This document shows positions 44,181 through 52,160 of a stretch of 64,000 bases of DNA, one piece after another. Under the pieces are notes generated by a model that was not told the origin of the DNA, ran no database searches, and saw only the letters and a list, made by a program, of their open reading frames with translations. The DNA is taken from NCBI RefSeq assembly GCF_015711645.1, contig NZ_JABTEX010000003.1:868001-932000 (forward strand), written 5' to 3'. This DNA is from Planomonospora sp. ID82291 (GTDB lineage Bacteria > Actinomycetota > Actinomycetes > Streptosporangiales > Streptosporangiaceae). Positions within the stretch are counted from its first letter, which is position 1. Every line of letters begins with the position of its first letter. The translations under genes and the position numbers were made by a program.

Positions 44181-45011
44181 TCAGGGGTCCAGGTCGTCCG
44201 CGGCGCGCTCGGCGAAGATCCGCATCGCCTTGACGGTGATCGGGCCGGGCGCGGCCGGGAGCACGGTCCCGTCGACCGCCCGGATCGGCTGGACGTCCCG
44301 GGTGGTCGAGGTCAGGAACGCCTCCTCGGCCCCGCGCAGCGCCGAGAGCGGGACGTCCTCCTCCACCCCGCCGCACCACTCCAGGGTGAGCGCGCGGGTG
44401 ACGCCCGCCAGGCAGCCGGCGGCGAGGGTCGGGGTGACCAGCCGCCCCTCGCGCACGATGAAGACGTTGCTGCCGGTGCCCTCGCAGAGGTTCCCCGCGG
44501 TGTTCCCGAAGATCGCCTCCCCGCCGCCCCGGGCCTTGGCGTGGAAGAGCGCCTTGGCGTTCTCGCCGTAGGAGGTGCTCTTCACCCCGGCCAGCGCGCC
44601 GTGCTCGTTGCGCGGCCACGGCACCACGACGACGTCGGCGGTGGCGGGGAAGGGCTTCTGCTCCGCGACGATGATCACGGTGGTGGGGCCCTGGTCGCCC
44701 CGGTCGGAGCCGAGGGGGCCCGGACCGCTGGTGTGGGTGATGCGGATCCGGCCGAGGGGCCAGGCGGGCGCCTGGGCCAGGCAGTCCCGCACGCCCTCGG
44801 CGATCGCGTCGGCGTCGGGCTCGGGCATCTCCATCCGCCGGGCGGAGAGCCGGAGCCGCTCCAGGTGGCGGGTGAGCGCGAACGGGGCTCCGCCGACGCA
44901 CTTGACGGTCTCGAACACGCCGTCGCCGACCATGAGCCCGTGGTCGAAGACCGAGACGACGGCCTGCGCCGGATCGGTCAGTCTCCCGTTGACCCATACG
45001 GGAACGTTCAT
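44181..45011 (-). CDS. pabC: Aminodeoxychorismate lyase (class IV aminotransferase fold)
   Basis: PLP enzyme of 276 residues in the fold type IV class, most likely releasing p-aminobenzoate and pyruvate from aminodeoxychorismate. Evidence: VSVFDHGLMVGDGVFETVKC, the PLP Lys in AGVKSTSYGENAKAL, EAIFGNTAGNLCEGTGSNVFIV and the FLTSTTRDVQPI loop. A branched-chain or D-amino acid transaminase is the alternative, but the ATGA overlap with pabB supports PabC. Folate biosynthesis, cytoplasm. Confidence 0.86.
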   Translation of the reverse strand: MNVPVWVNGRLTDPAQAVVSVFDHGLMVGDGVFETVKCVGGAPFALTRHLERLRLSARRMEMPEPDADAIAEGVRDCLAQAPAWPLGRIRITHTSGPGPLGSDRGDQGPTTVIIVAEQKPFPATADVVVVPWPRNEHGALAGVKSTSYGENAKALFHAKARGGGEAIFGNTAGNLCEGTGSNVFIVREGRLVTPTLAAGCLAGVTRALTLEWCGGVEEDVPLSALRGAEEAFLTSTTRDVQPIRAVDGTVLPAAPGPITVKAMRIFAERAADDLDP

Positions 45012-46018
45012 CGGAAATCTCCTTCAGGGGTGGAGGCGAGCGCGATGAGCCGGGACGCCTTCAGCTCGGTTTCCTGCCATTCACGCCGCGGATCGCTTCC
45101 CCAGGTGATGCCCGCCCCCGTGCCGAAGCGGATCGCGCCGGACGAGAGCCAGAACGTGCGGATTCCCACGGCCAGCGACGCCCGGTGCCGATCGGCGTCG
45201 ACCCAGCCCACCGCACCACAGTAGGGCCCCCGCGGCTCGGGTTCGAGCTCCTCGATGATGCGCAGAGCAGTATATTTCGGCGCGCCGGTCACCGAACCCG
45301 GGGGGAACGTCGCGGCGAGCAGCTCCGGCCAGCCGTACTCCGGCGCGAGGCGGGCCCGGACGGTGGAGACCAGGTGCACCAGCCCGGGATGCTCCTCGAC
45401 CTCGCACAGCGCCGGGACGCTCACCGAGCCCACCGCGGCGACCCGTCCCAGGTCGTTGCGGACCAGGTCGACGATCATCACGTTCTCCGCGCGGTCCTTG
45501 TCCAGCAGGTCCGCCGCGACGGCGCCGGTCCCCTTGATCGGCCGGGACTCGATCACGTCGCCGTCCCGGGACAGGTAGAGCTCCGGCGAGGCCGAGACCA
45601 CGCTCAGCCCCGGCAGCACGACCGTGGCGGCGTAGGGCGCGGGGTTGCCCTCCGCGAGCCGCAGCGCCAGGGCCGCCGGGTCCGGGTCCCCGGTCAGCGG
45701 CGCGGTGAGCACCCGGCACAGGTTGGCCTGGTAGACGTCGCCGCGCTCGATCCGGTCGCGGATCCGGCGCACGCCGTCCTCGTAGGCGGCCCGGTCGAGC
45801 GAGCTGCGCCACTGCGACGGGTGCGGGCCGCGCCAGGGCCCGCGGGGGGCGGGCAGCGGCGCGGGCCGGACGTCGGCGAACCGGGCGCACGTGACCTTGC
45901 CCTCGTAGTCGACCACGACGGCCCACCACCCCCCGCCGTCGAGCGCGGACAGGTCGGTGGTGACGTCGAGGAGCCGGGTGGCCAGCCGGCCTCCGGCGTG
46001 GGCGAACGAGTCGTGCAC
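45008..46018 (-). CDS. pabB: Aminodeoxychorismate synthase component I
   Basis: Converts chorismate with ammonia to 4-amino-4-deoxychorismate. About 336 residues, covering the chorismate-binding domain with a short N-terminal part: RRIRDRIERGDVYQANLC, SASPELYLSRDGDVIESRP-IKGT, IVDLVRNDLGR and FPPGSVTGAPK. The glutaminase PabA is not in the window. GTG 46018 abuts GGGAGG; no better start was seen, although the frame continues upstream into non-conserved sequence. It is followed by pabC with a 4-bp overlap. Confidence 0.9.
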   Translation of the reverse strand: MHDSFAHAGGRLATRLLDVTTDLSALDGGGWWAVVVDYEGKVTCARFADVRPAPLPAPRGPWRGPHPSQWRSSLDRAAYEDGVRRIRDRIERGDVYQANLCRVLTAPLTGDPDPAALALRLAEGNPAPYAATVVLPGLSVVSASPELYLSRDGDVIESRPIKGTGAVAADLLDKDRAENVMIVDLVRNDLGRVAAVGSVSVPALCEVEEHPGLVHLVSTVRARLAPEYGWPELLAATFPPGSVTGAPKYTALRIIEELEPEPRGPYCGAVGWVDADRHRASLAVGIRTFWLSSGAIRFGTGAGITWGSDPRREWQETELKASRLIALASTPEGDFR

Positions 46019-46161
46019 CCTCCCATTGTCCCGCCTGCCCCGCCTGCCGCCGCAGGAAGCCCGCCGGCGTCCGGGCGGCGGGCCGGGCGGTGCGGATCCG
46101 ACGGCCGTGGTCGGGCACGTCACCGCGTTCCGCCGAGCGGGGACCGTACGGATCCCCGCCG

Positions 46162-47709
46162 TCAGGCCAGGGGCCCGGTGACGGTCTCCGCGGCGGCGAC
46201 GACCGAACCGTCGGCGACCAGCCGGACCACCGCCTCGATCTCCGGGGCGAGGAAGCGGTCGGGGCCGGGGCCGGAGACCGCCTCGCGCAGGGCGGCGACC
46301 ACGGCCCCGGTGGCGGGCGCGGGCCGGCGCGGCGCCCGCAGGTCGATGGCGCGGGCCGCGGTGAGGAGCTCCACCGCCAGCACCCGGGTCAGCCCGTCCA
46401 CCGCGCGGCGCAGCTTGCGCCCGGCCGACCAGCCCATGGAGACGTGGTCCTCCTGCATGGCGGAGCTGGGGATCGAGTCCACGCTGGCGGGGACCGCCAG
46501 GCGCTTGAGCTCGGAGACGATCGCGGCCTGGGTGTACTGCGCGATCATGTGGCCGGAGTCCACGCCGGGATCGTCGGCGAGGAAGGCCGGCAGGCCGTGG
46601 CTGCGGGCGACGTCGAGCATCCGGTCGGTGCGCCGTTCGGAGATGCCCGCCAGGTCGGCGACCGCGATGGCCAGGAAGTCCAGCACGTAGCCGACGGGGG
46701 CGCCGTGGAAGTTGCCGTTGGACTCCACCCGGCCGTCCGCCAGGACCACCGGGTTGTCGATCGCGGAGGCGAGCTCGCGCATGGCCACCGAGGCGGCGTG
46801 CGCGAGGGTGTCGCGGGCCGCCCCGGCGACCTGCGGGGCGCACCGCAGCGAGTAGGCGTCCTGGACGCGGGTGCAGGTGCCGTCCCGGTGACCGGCCATG
46901 ATGTCCGAGCCCGCGAGCAACGCGCGGAGGTTGGCGGCGCTGGCGGCCTGGCCGGGGTGCGGGCGCAGGGCCTGCAGATCGGCGGCGAAGACCCGGTCGG
47001 TGCCCAGCAGCGCCTCCACGCTCATGGCCGCGCCGACGTCGGCGGTCGTGAACAGCCGCGCCAGGTCGTCCAGCGCGAGGATCAGCATGCCCAGCATGCC
47101 GTCGGTGCCGTTGATGAGCGCCAGGCCCTCCTTGGCGGCCGGCTCGACCGGCTCGATGCCCGCCTGCTTGAGCGCCTCGTCCGCGCCGGCGAGGTTCCCG
47201 GCGGCGTCCCGGACCACCCCCTCCCCCATGATCGTGAGGGCCACGTGGGAGAGCGGGGCGAGGTCCCCGGAGCAGCCCAGGCTGCCGTACTCGTGCACGA
47301 CCGGGGTGATGCGCGCGTTGAGCAGGCCCTCCAGCACCTTCGCGGTCTGCGGCCGCACGCCGGTGTGCCCGGTGGCCAGCGTGTGCAGGCGCAGCAGCAT
47401 CAGGGCGCGGGTCACCTCGGCCTCCACCTCCGGGCCGGATCCGGCGGCGTGCGAGCGGACCAGCGAGCGCTGGAGCCGTGCGCGCAGCGCGGGGTCGATG
47501 TGCCGGGTGGCCAGCGCCCCGAAGCCGGTCGAGATCCCGTAGGCCGGGACGGGGCTCTCGGCGAGCTCGTCGACGCGCGTGCGGGCCGCGGCCATCGCCG
47601 CCACGGCGTCGTCGGTGAGCCGTACGGCGGCGCCGCGCCTGGCGACGGCGACCACCTCGGCGAAGGTCAGCGGCTCGGGCCCGATGTTCACGACCACGTT
47701 GTCGCGCAT
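46162..47709 (-). CDS. hutH: Histidine ammonia-lyase
   Basis: Deaminates L-histidine to urocanate, first step of histidine breakdown, cytoplasm. About 515 residues. The MIO cofactor site reads GSLGCSGDLAPLSH, a Cys-Ser-Gly triad as in some actinobacterial enzymes rather than the usual Ala-Ser-Gly. Also YGISTGFGALA, LINGTDGMLGM, QDAYSLRCAPQV, ESNGNFHGAPVGYVLD and SSAMQEDHVSMGW. ATG 47709 was preferred; GTG 47727 is six codons longer. No other hut genes are near. It is upstream of pabB on the same strand but separated by 143 bp. Confidence 0.95.
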   Translation of the reverse strand: MRDNVVVNIGPEPLTFAEVVAVARRGAAVRLTDDAVAAMAAARTRVDELAESPVPAYGISTGFGALATRHIDPALRARLQRSLVRSHAAGSGPEVEAEVTRALMLLRLHTLATGHTGVRPQTAKVLEGLLNARITPVVHEYGSLGCSGDLAPLSHVALTIMGEGVVRDAAGNLAGADEALKQAGIEPVEPAAKEGLALINGTDGMLGMLILALDDLARLFTTADVGAAMSVEALLGTDRVFAADLQALRPHPGQAASAANLRALLAGSDIMAGHRDGTCTRVQDAYSLRCAPQVAGAARDTLAHAASVAMRELASAIDNPVVLADGRVESNGNFHGAPVGYVLDFLAIAVADLAGISERRTDRMLDVARSHGLPAFLADDPGVDSGHMIAQYTQAAIVSELKRLAVPASVDSIPSSAMQEDHVSMGWSAGRKLRRAVDGLTRVLAVELLTAARAIDLRAPRRPAPATGAVVAALREAVSGPGPDRFLAPEIEAVVRLVADGSVVAAAETVTGPLA

Positions 47710-47800
47710 GGTGTCACTCTCTCGCACTCGATGTAACCGGTGGCCCCCATGCTAGGCCCTTACATTCCGTCGCCGGGCGGCGTGGGAGCGGAATCCGGGT

Positions 47801-47829
47801 TTGGGGAGTCGCCGCCTATTCGCTAGAGT
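47801..47829 (+). promoter_or_regulatory. Promoter of the first tRNA triplet
   Basis: TTGGGG (47801-47806) and TAGAGT (47824-47829) are 17 bp apart, and the first tRNA begins 34 bp later. The -10 and following bases (GCTAGAGTTCTCT) recur ahead of the second triplet at 61364-61376. Confidence 0.6.
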
Positions 47830-47863
47830 TCTCTGCGTGAGACCGGCTCGCCCGGAAACACAC

Positions 47864-47935
47864 GCGGAAGTGGCTCAGTGGTAGAGCATCACCTTGCCAA
47901 GGTGAGGGTCGCGGGTTCGAATCCCGTCTTCCGCT
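47864..47935 (+). tRNA. tRNA-Gly (GCC), copy 1
   Basis: Acceptor GCGGAAG pairs with CTTCCGC, D-arm TGGCTCAGTGG, anticodon loop TTGCCAA (GCC), and T-arm GGTTCGAATCC. CCA not encoded. First of a Gly-Cys-Val triplet. Confidence 0.97.
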
Positions 47936-47959
47936 CGGAGAGGCCCTCGGGCCTCGCTC

Positions 47960-48030
47960 GGTGGAGTGGCCGAGAGGCGAGGCAACGGCCTGCAAAGCCG
48001 TGTACACGGGTTCAAATCCCGTCTCCACCT
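47960..48030 (+). tRNA. tRNA-Cys (GCA), copy 1
   Basis: Acceptor GGTGGAG pairs with CTCCACC, anticodon stem ACGGC/GCCGT with loop CTGCAAA (GCA), and T-arm GGTTCAAATCC. CCA not encoded. Confidence 0.96.
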
Positions 48031-48045
48031 CTGGTCTTCACGCCC

Positions 48046-48120
48046 GGACGATTAGCTCAGCGGGAGAGCGCTTCCCTGACACGGAAGAGGTCACAGGTTC
48101 AATCCCTGTATCGTCCACCA
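48046..48120 (+). tRNA. tRNA-Val (GAC), copy 1
   Basis: Acceptor GGACGAT pairs with ATCGTCC, anticodon stem CTTCC/GGAAG with loop CTGACAC (GAC), and T-arm GGTTCAATCC. The terminal CCA is encoded (48118-48120). Confidence 0.96.
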
Positions 48121-48128
48121 CGCTCCAC

Positions 48129-48165
48129 GGCAGGTCCTGCGGCTCACCGGCCGGGGCCTGCCTTT
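48129..48165 (+). terminator. Hairpin terminator after the first tRNA triplet
   Basis: A 9-bp stem with one G-T pair (48129-48137 and 48154-48162), followed by TTT, lies just past the last tRNA. Confidence 0.6.
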
Positions 48166-48269
48166 CGGCGTTCCCGCGCTCCGGCGGTCCCGGTGCGCCG
48201 TTCCGCCTCCTGCGGCGATACGGGCCTCCAGGTTCCTCAAGGACGCCGAGGAGCCGCCGATAGTGCGGC

Positions 48270-49736
48270 GTGGACGGTTCCCGGCTCTGGCGCGCCTACC
48301 TCCTCGGCGGTCTCGTCGCCGTGGGGGTCTTCGTGCTGCTGCCGTACGGGATCTTCCGCGACGGGTTCTACGCCTCCGCCGGGCTGGCCGGGGCGGCGGT
48401 CTCGTTCCTGGCCGCCGCCCGGCTGCGCGGCACGGTCGGCCTGGCCTGGGCGCTGATGGGCCTGGGACTGGTCGGCACCACCGGCGGCGACCTCCTGTGG
48501 CTCTACTACGACCACATCGCCGGAGTGGACCCCTTCCCCTCGCCCGCCGACATCGCCTACCTGCTGCAGTACCCCTTCGTCACGGCCGCCCTGCTGATGC
48601 TCGCCCGGCACCGGCGGACCCCCGGCGACCGGGGGGCCCTGCTGGACAGCACCATCGTCACCGTCGGCCTCCTGCTGCCCTACTGGGTGCTCCTGATCGA
48701 CCCGAACATCGGCGGCCACGACTCCACCTTCGACCAACTGGTCGCCCTGGCCTACCCGCTCGCCGACGTGGTGCTGCTCGCCGGCCTCGTCCGGCTGCTG
48801 TCCGTCTCGGGCGCGCGGACGCCGTCCTTCCGGCTGCTCACCGTCGCCATGATCGCCCTCCTCGCCGGTGACGTGATCTTCATCTCCACCCAGGGGGCGG
48901 AGGTCTCCGGCCTGCCGCTCGGGGATACGCCCTTCCTCCTGTCGTACGTGCTCTGGGGCGCCGCGGCGCTGCATCCCTCCGCGCGGGACCTGCTGGACAC
49001 CTCCTCGGGCGGCGTGCCGTTCTTCACCACGCGGCGGCTGCTCACGCTGATGGCCGTCGTCCTGCTGGCCCCCGGCACCATGGCCGCCCAGCTCCTCGCC
49101 GGGTTCGAAGTGAGCTCCTGGCCCGTGACCATCGCCTCCGCGCTGCTCTTCGTGCTGGTGGTGGCCCGGATGGCGGACCTCCTGCACCGCCTGCAGGAGC
49201 AGGCCCGGATGCTCGACGAGGTCGCGCGCACCGACACCCTGACCGGGCTGCCCAACCGGCGCACCCTCGACGCCCAGCTGGCCCGGGAGTACGAGCGCGC
49301 CGAACAGGACGGCACGCCGCTGTGCCTGGCGATGGTCGACCTCGACCGGTTCAAGCTGTTCAACGACACCTACGGGCACCAGGCCGGAGACCTGCTGCTC
49401 ACCGACGCCGCCACGGCCTGGAGCCTCGCGCTGGGCGGCCAGGACATGCTGGCCCGCTACGGCGGGGAGGAGTTCGTGCTCGTCATGCCCGGCCGGGAAC
49501 CGGCGGACGCGGAGCGGCTGCTCGCCGCCATGCGCGCGGCCACCCCGCAGGCGCAGACCTTCTCGGCCGGGCTCGCGCTCTGGGACGGCCGGGAACGCCC
49601 CTCCGACCTGCTGCACCGCGCCGACCTGGCCCTGTACGCCGCCAAGGAGGCCGGGCGCGACCGGGTGGTGCGGGCGAGTCGGCCGGCGCCGCCGGCCGGC
49701 GCGCACCCCGCTCCCCCGTCCCCGGCGAGGACGTGA
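48270..49736 (+). CDS. Membrane GGDEF diguanylate cyclase
   Basis: Predicted c-di-GMP synthase of 488 residues. About eight or nine membrane helices fill residues 1-305 (first near 7-24). A short coiled helix then leads to a C-terminal GGDEF domain from about residue 320, with DTLTGLPNRR, MVDLDRFKLFNDTYGHQAGD and the active-site loop RYGGEEFVLVMPG. The product-inhibition RxxD site is missing (GGQD). No EAL domain. In Streptomyces, c-di-GMP holds back sporulation through BldD; a similar role here is inference. GTG 48270 is chosen. Confidence 0.9.
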   Translation: MDGSRLWRAYLLGGLVAVGVFVLLPYGIFRDGFYASAGLAGAAVSFLAAARLRGTVGLAWALMGLGLVGTTGGDLLWLYYDHIAGVDPFPSPADIAYLLQYPFVTAALLMLARHRRTPGDRGALLDSTIVTVGLLLPYWVLLIDPNIGGHDSTFDQLVALAYPLADVVLLAGLVRLLSVSGARTPSFRLLTVAMIALLAGDVIFISTQGAEVSGLPLGDTPFLLSYVLWGAAALHPSARDLLDTSSGGVPFFTTRRLLTLMAVVLLAPGTMAAQLLAGFEVSSWPVTIASALLFVLVVARMADLLHRLQEQARMLDEVARTDTLTGLPNRRTLDAQLAREYERAEQDGTPLCLAMVDLDRFKLFNDTYGHQAGDLLLTDAATAWSLALGGQDMLARYGGEEFVLVMPGREPADAERLLAAMRAATPQAQTFSAGLALWDGRERPSDLLHRADLALYAAKEAGRDRVVRASRPAPPAGAHPAPPSPART

Positions 49737-49744
49737 CGCCCCCG

Positions 49745-49800
49745 CCTCGGGTCTCCGCCTCGGGTCTCCGCCTCGGGTCTCCGCCTCGGGTCTCCGCCTC
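49745..49800. repeat. 13-bp tandem repeat after the GGDEF gene
   Basis: Four identical copies of CCTCGGGTCTCCG (49745-49796) and the start of a fifth lie 8 bp beyond the GGDEF stop codon. Confidence 0.93.
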
Positions 49801-49857
49801 GCCCGCGGCGTCCGCGACGACGCGGATGTCCGCATCCGGCCATTCTCATAATAGATC

Positions 49858-49887
49858 TTGTCAATGAGGGTTAATGGTGCGAATACT
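49858..49887 (+). promoter_or_regulatory. Promoter ahead of the small peptide gene
   Basis: TTGTCA (49858-49863) and AATACT (49882-49887) are 18 bp apart inside an unusually AT-rich block (about 49840-49905). The peptide start codon is 35 nt downstream. Confidence 0.6.
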
Positions 49888-49921
49888 TGCGATTTGTTCT
49901 TATTGGCGAGGAAGGCACGTG

Positions 49922-49996
49922 ATGAAAAAAGTCATCGTTCACAAGCCCGGCACGGTCGCGCTCAGCGGGGCCGCCAGCCCCAAGCACGTCGGCTGA
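49922..49996 (+). CDS. Small peptide (24 residues), unrecognised
   Basis: A 24-codon gene. The peptide begins MKKVIVHKPGTVAL and ends SPKHVG. It is basic, with five Lys/His pairs of charges and no Cys, so it is not a classical lanthipeptide precursor. Support: GAGGAAGG six bases before the ATG (an adjacent GTG at 49919 is the alternative), a recognisable promoter, and a hairpin directly after the stop. A large TPR-protein gene follows. This looks like a short signalling, leader or modified-peptide precursor, but I do not recognise the family and cannot name a function. A leader peptide for the TPR gene is another reading. Confidence 0.6.
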   Translation: MKKVIVHKPGTVALSGAASPKHVG

Positions 49997-50011
49997 ACCG
50001 GAACCGCAGAG

Positions 50012-50035
50012 CCGGCGTCCAGTGATGGACGCCGG
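50012..50035 (+). terminator. Hairpin between peptide gene and TPR gene
   Basis: A perfect 10-bp stem (50012-50021 and 50026-50035) is closed by a GTGA loop. It lies 15 bp after the peptide stop and 25 bp before the TPR start, with no T tract. It may act as an attenuator or as a 3' stabiliser giving more peptide message than TPR message. Confidence 0.55.
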
Positions 50036-50060
50036 TCCGCCAAGGGAATCGAGGAGATCG

Positions 50061-52160
50061 GTGAGTCGGGGACCCCTCGCCCCGGGAGAAACCTCGGAAG
50101 AAGCAGCGGCGGAAGCGCCGGGAGAAGCAGCGGAAGCCCCGGCAGAAGCCTCAGAAGAAGCGCGCCTCCCCCCGCTGCTCCTGCCCCCCGTGGACGCCGA
50201 CCGGCGCCTGCGCGGGCCGTACACCGCCGCGGGTGCGATCATCGCCGCCGTGCTGCCGCAGGCCCGCCCTGAACTCGTCGCCCGCCACGACATCGAACTG
50301 CGCGCCGTCGCGCCCGACCTGCGCGACCGGATCCCCGCCCGGCGCCGGTCCCGGGCGGACGCCCTGCCCCGGGCGGAGCGGATCCTGGTCCACGCGCCGC
50401 GCCGGACGCTGCGCATCGCCAACGGCGTCGCCGAGTTCCTCCGCGCCCACCTGGAGGGGCTCCCCGACGAGCGGCCGGAGCGGACCGGCCCCCGGCGACT
50501 CGTCGTCACCGGCACCGCCGAGGCCGACCCCACCGACCTGGAGCTGCTGGCGGTGCTGCGCCGCCGGATCCCGTCCGAGCTGCTCACCGTGGAGCTGCGG
50601 GAGCAGGCCGCGGCGCCGCCCGAGCTCGAACCCGAGGAGCACGACAGGCGCGCCGACGACCTGGAGCGGCGGGGCTCCGTCGGCGCGCGCCTCGGCGCGG
50701 TCCCCTACCACCGCGAGCGCGGCACCGACCCCCGCCTGGCCGTGGAGGCGCTGCGGTTCGCGGTGCAGTGGTGCCTGGACGCCGGATGCCACGACGCCGT
50801 CGCGGAGCTGGGCCCGCGCGGCCTGGCGCTGACCGACCCGGAGAGCGATCCGGAGACCTGGTGGCGGTTCCTGCACAGCACCGCGACCGCGCTGGGCTCG
50901 CTGCGCCGCGAGGACGAGGCCGCGGCCCTGTTCGACCTGGCCAGGCGCCAGAGCGTCTCCCCCGTCACGCACGCGGCGGCCGCCTACTCCACCGGCATGC
51001 TGAAGGTCCGCCACCACGACCCCGCCCGGCGCGACCCGGAGGCGGCGCTGGCCTGGGTCAACCAGGCGATCGCCATCTCGACGCTGCTGCCGGACCCGCG
51101 CGAGCGGGCGTTCAAGCTGGGCTTCGACCTCAACGGCCGCGCCCTGGTCGAGGTACGGCTCGGCCGCCCCGCCCGGGCGCTGGAGCTGGTCCAGCAGGCC
51201 GTGGACCTGGCCGACCGGGAGCTGGGACCGGACGAGCATCCGATCCACCGCCTGGTGCTGCTGGCCAACCGGGCGCAGCTGACCGTCATGCTGGGCCGCC
51301 CGGAGGCGGCGCTGGAGGACCTGGACGCGGCCATCGCCGCGGATCCGGGCTATCCCGACTACTACATCGACCGGGGCAACCTGCTGCACCGGCTCGGCCG
51401 GCTGGACGCGGCGGTCGCCGACTACGAGACGGCGATGCGGGCGGGCCCGCCCTTCCCCGAGCCGTACTACAACCGGGCCGAGATCCGCTTCTCCACCGGC
51501 GACCACGCCGGGGCCCTCGCCGACCTGGACCACGCCCTGGAGCTCGACCCGGAGTTCGTGGACGCCCTGGCCAACCGGGCCGGCCTGCTGGCCGCGCTCG
51601 GCGAGTACGGCCGGGCGCGCGCGGACGCCGAGGCGGGGCTCGCACTGGACCCCGGCAACCCCTACCTGCTGTGCGCGCTGGGCCAGGTGGAGGCGGTCGA
51701 GGGGCGGCACACCCGGGCGCGGGAGGCGTTCGACCGCGCGCTGGAACGCTCCCCGGGGCTCTCGGCGGCCTGGGCCAGCCGGGGGGTGCTGGCCTTCGAG
51801 ACCGGGGACCCGGAGGGCGCGGTCGCCGACTTCACCCGCGCCCTGGAGCCGGGCGCCGATCCGGCGCTGCTGTTCAACCGGGCGCTGGCGCTGCGCGCGG
51901 CCGGACGCGACCGGGAGGCCGCGGCCGACCTGGCCAGGGCGCTGGAGCTGGCCCCGGACGACGAGGACGTCCGGCGCGAGCTGGCCGCCCTCGGCGGCGC
52001 CCCCGGCGCGGACGCCCCCGGTGGCGGATCCCCCGGATCCCCCGGATCCCCCGAAGACACCGGAGACACCGAAGACACCGGAGACACCGAAGACACCGGA
52101 GACGGCTCCCGCGGAGGCGCCGGCGGCGACCTCAGCGGCGGGTCCGGCCGGACCGGGTGA
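50061..52160 (+). CDS. TPR-repeat protein downstream of a small peptide gene
   Basis: Protein of about 699 residues, apparently cytoplasmic. An acidic Ala/Glu-rich start (about 1-35) leads to a distinct N-terminal domain (LPPLLLPPVDADRRLRGPYTAAG, ELVARHDIELRAVAPDLRDRI, RTLRIANGVAEFLRAHLEG, RLVVTGTAEADPTDLELL). Then come about ten tetratricopeptide repeats from residue 220 (for example YIDRGNLLHRLGRLDAAVADYETAM). The C-terminal tail is made of GSP and EDTGDT repeats. TPRs bind peptides or proteins. GTG 50061 follows GAGGAG. The last 29 bp overlap the convergent phosphotransferase gene. Function not known. Confidence 0.82.
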   Translation: MSRGPLAPGETSEEAAAEAPGEAAEAPAEASEEARLPPLLLPPVDADRRLRGPYTAAGAIIAAVLPQARPELVARHDIELRAVAPDLRDRIPARRRSRADALPRAERILVHAPRRTLRIANGVAEFLRAHLEGLPDERPERTGPRRLVVTGTAEADPTDLELLAVLRRRIPSELLTVELREQAAAPPELEPEEHDRRADDLERRGSVGARLGAVPYHRERGTDPRLAVEALRFAVQWCLDAGCHDAVAELGPRGLALTDPESDPETWWRFLHSTATALGSLRREDEAAALFDLARRQSVSPVTHAAAAYSTGMLKVRHHDPARRDPEAALAWVNQAIAISTLLPDPRERAFKLGFDLNGRALVEVRLGRPARALELVQQAVDLADRELGPDEHPIHRLVLLANRAQLTVMLGRPEAALEDLDAAIAADPGYPDYYIDRGNLLHRLGRLDAAVADYETAMRAGPPFPEPYYNRAEIRFSTGDHAGALADLDHALELDPEFVDALANRAGLLAALGEYGRARADAEAGLALDPGNPYLLCALGQVEAVEGRHTRAREAFDRALERSPGLSAAWASRGVLAFETGDPEGAVADFTRALEPGADPALLFNRALALRAAGRDREAAADLARALELAPDDEDVRRELAALGGAPGADAPGGGSPGSPGSPEDTGDTEDTGDTEDTGDGSRGGAGGDLSGGSGRTG
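52026..52103 (+). repeat. 9-bp and 18-bp tandem repeats at the 3' end of the TPR gene
   Basis: Three copies of GGATCCCCC (52026-52052) are followed by two and five-sixths copies of an 18-bp unit GAAGACACCGGAGACACC. In frame they encode GSP-type and EDTGDT repeats. Confidence 0.93.

Noticed and set aside
47864-48120. tRNA triplets as attachment sites of an integrative element
   Set aside because: The repeats contain whole tRNAs rather than a 3' end, and no integrase, excisionase or phage gene lies between them; duplication explains them better.
49922-49996. Small peptide as a lanthipeptide or lasso precursor
   Set aside because: It has no Cys and no adjacent lanthipeptide synthetase, B/C protein or radical SAM enzyme; kept only as an unclassified peptide.
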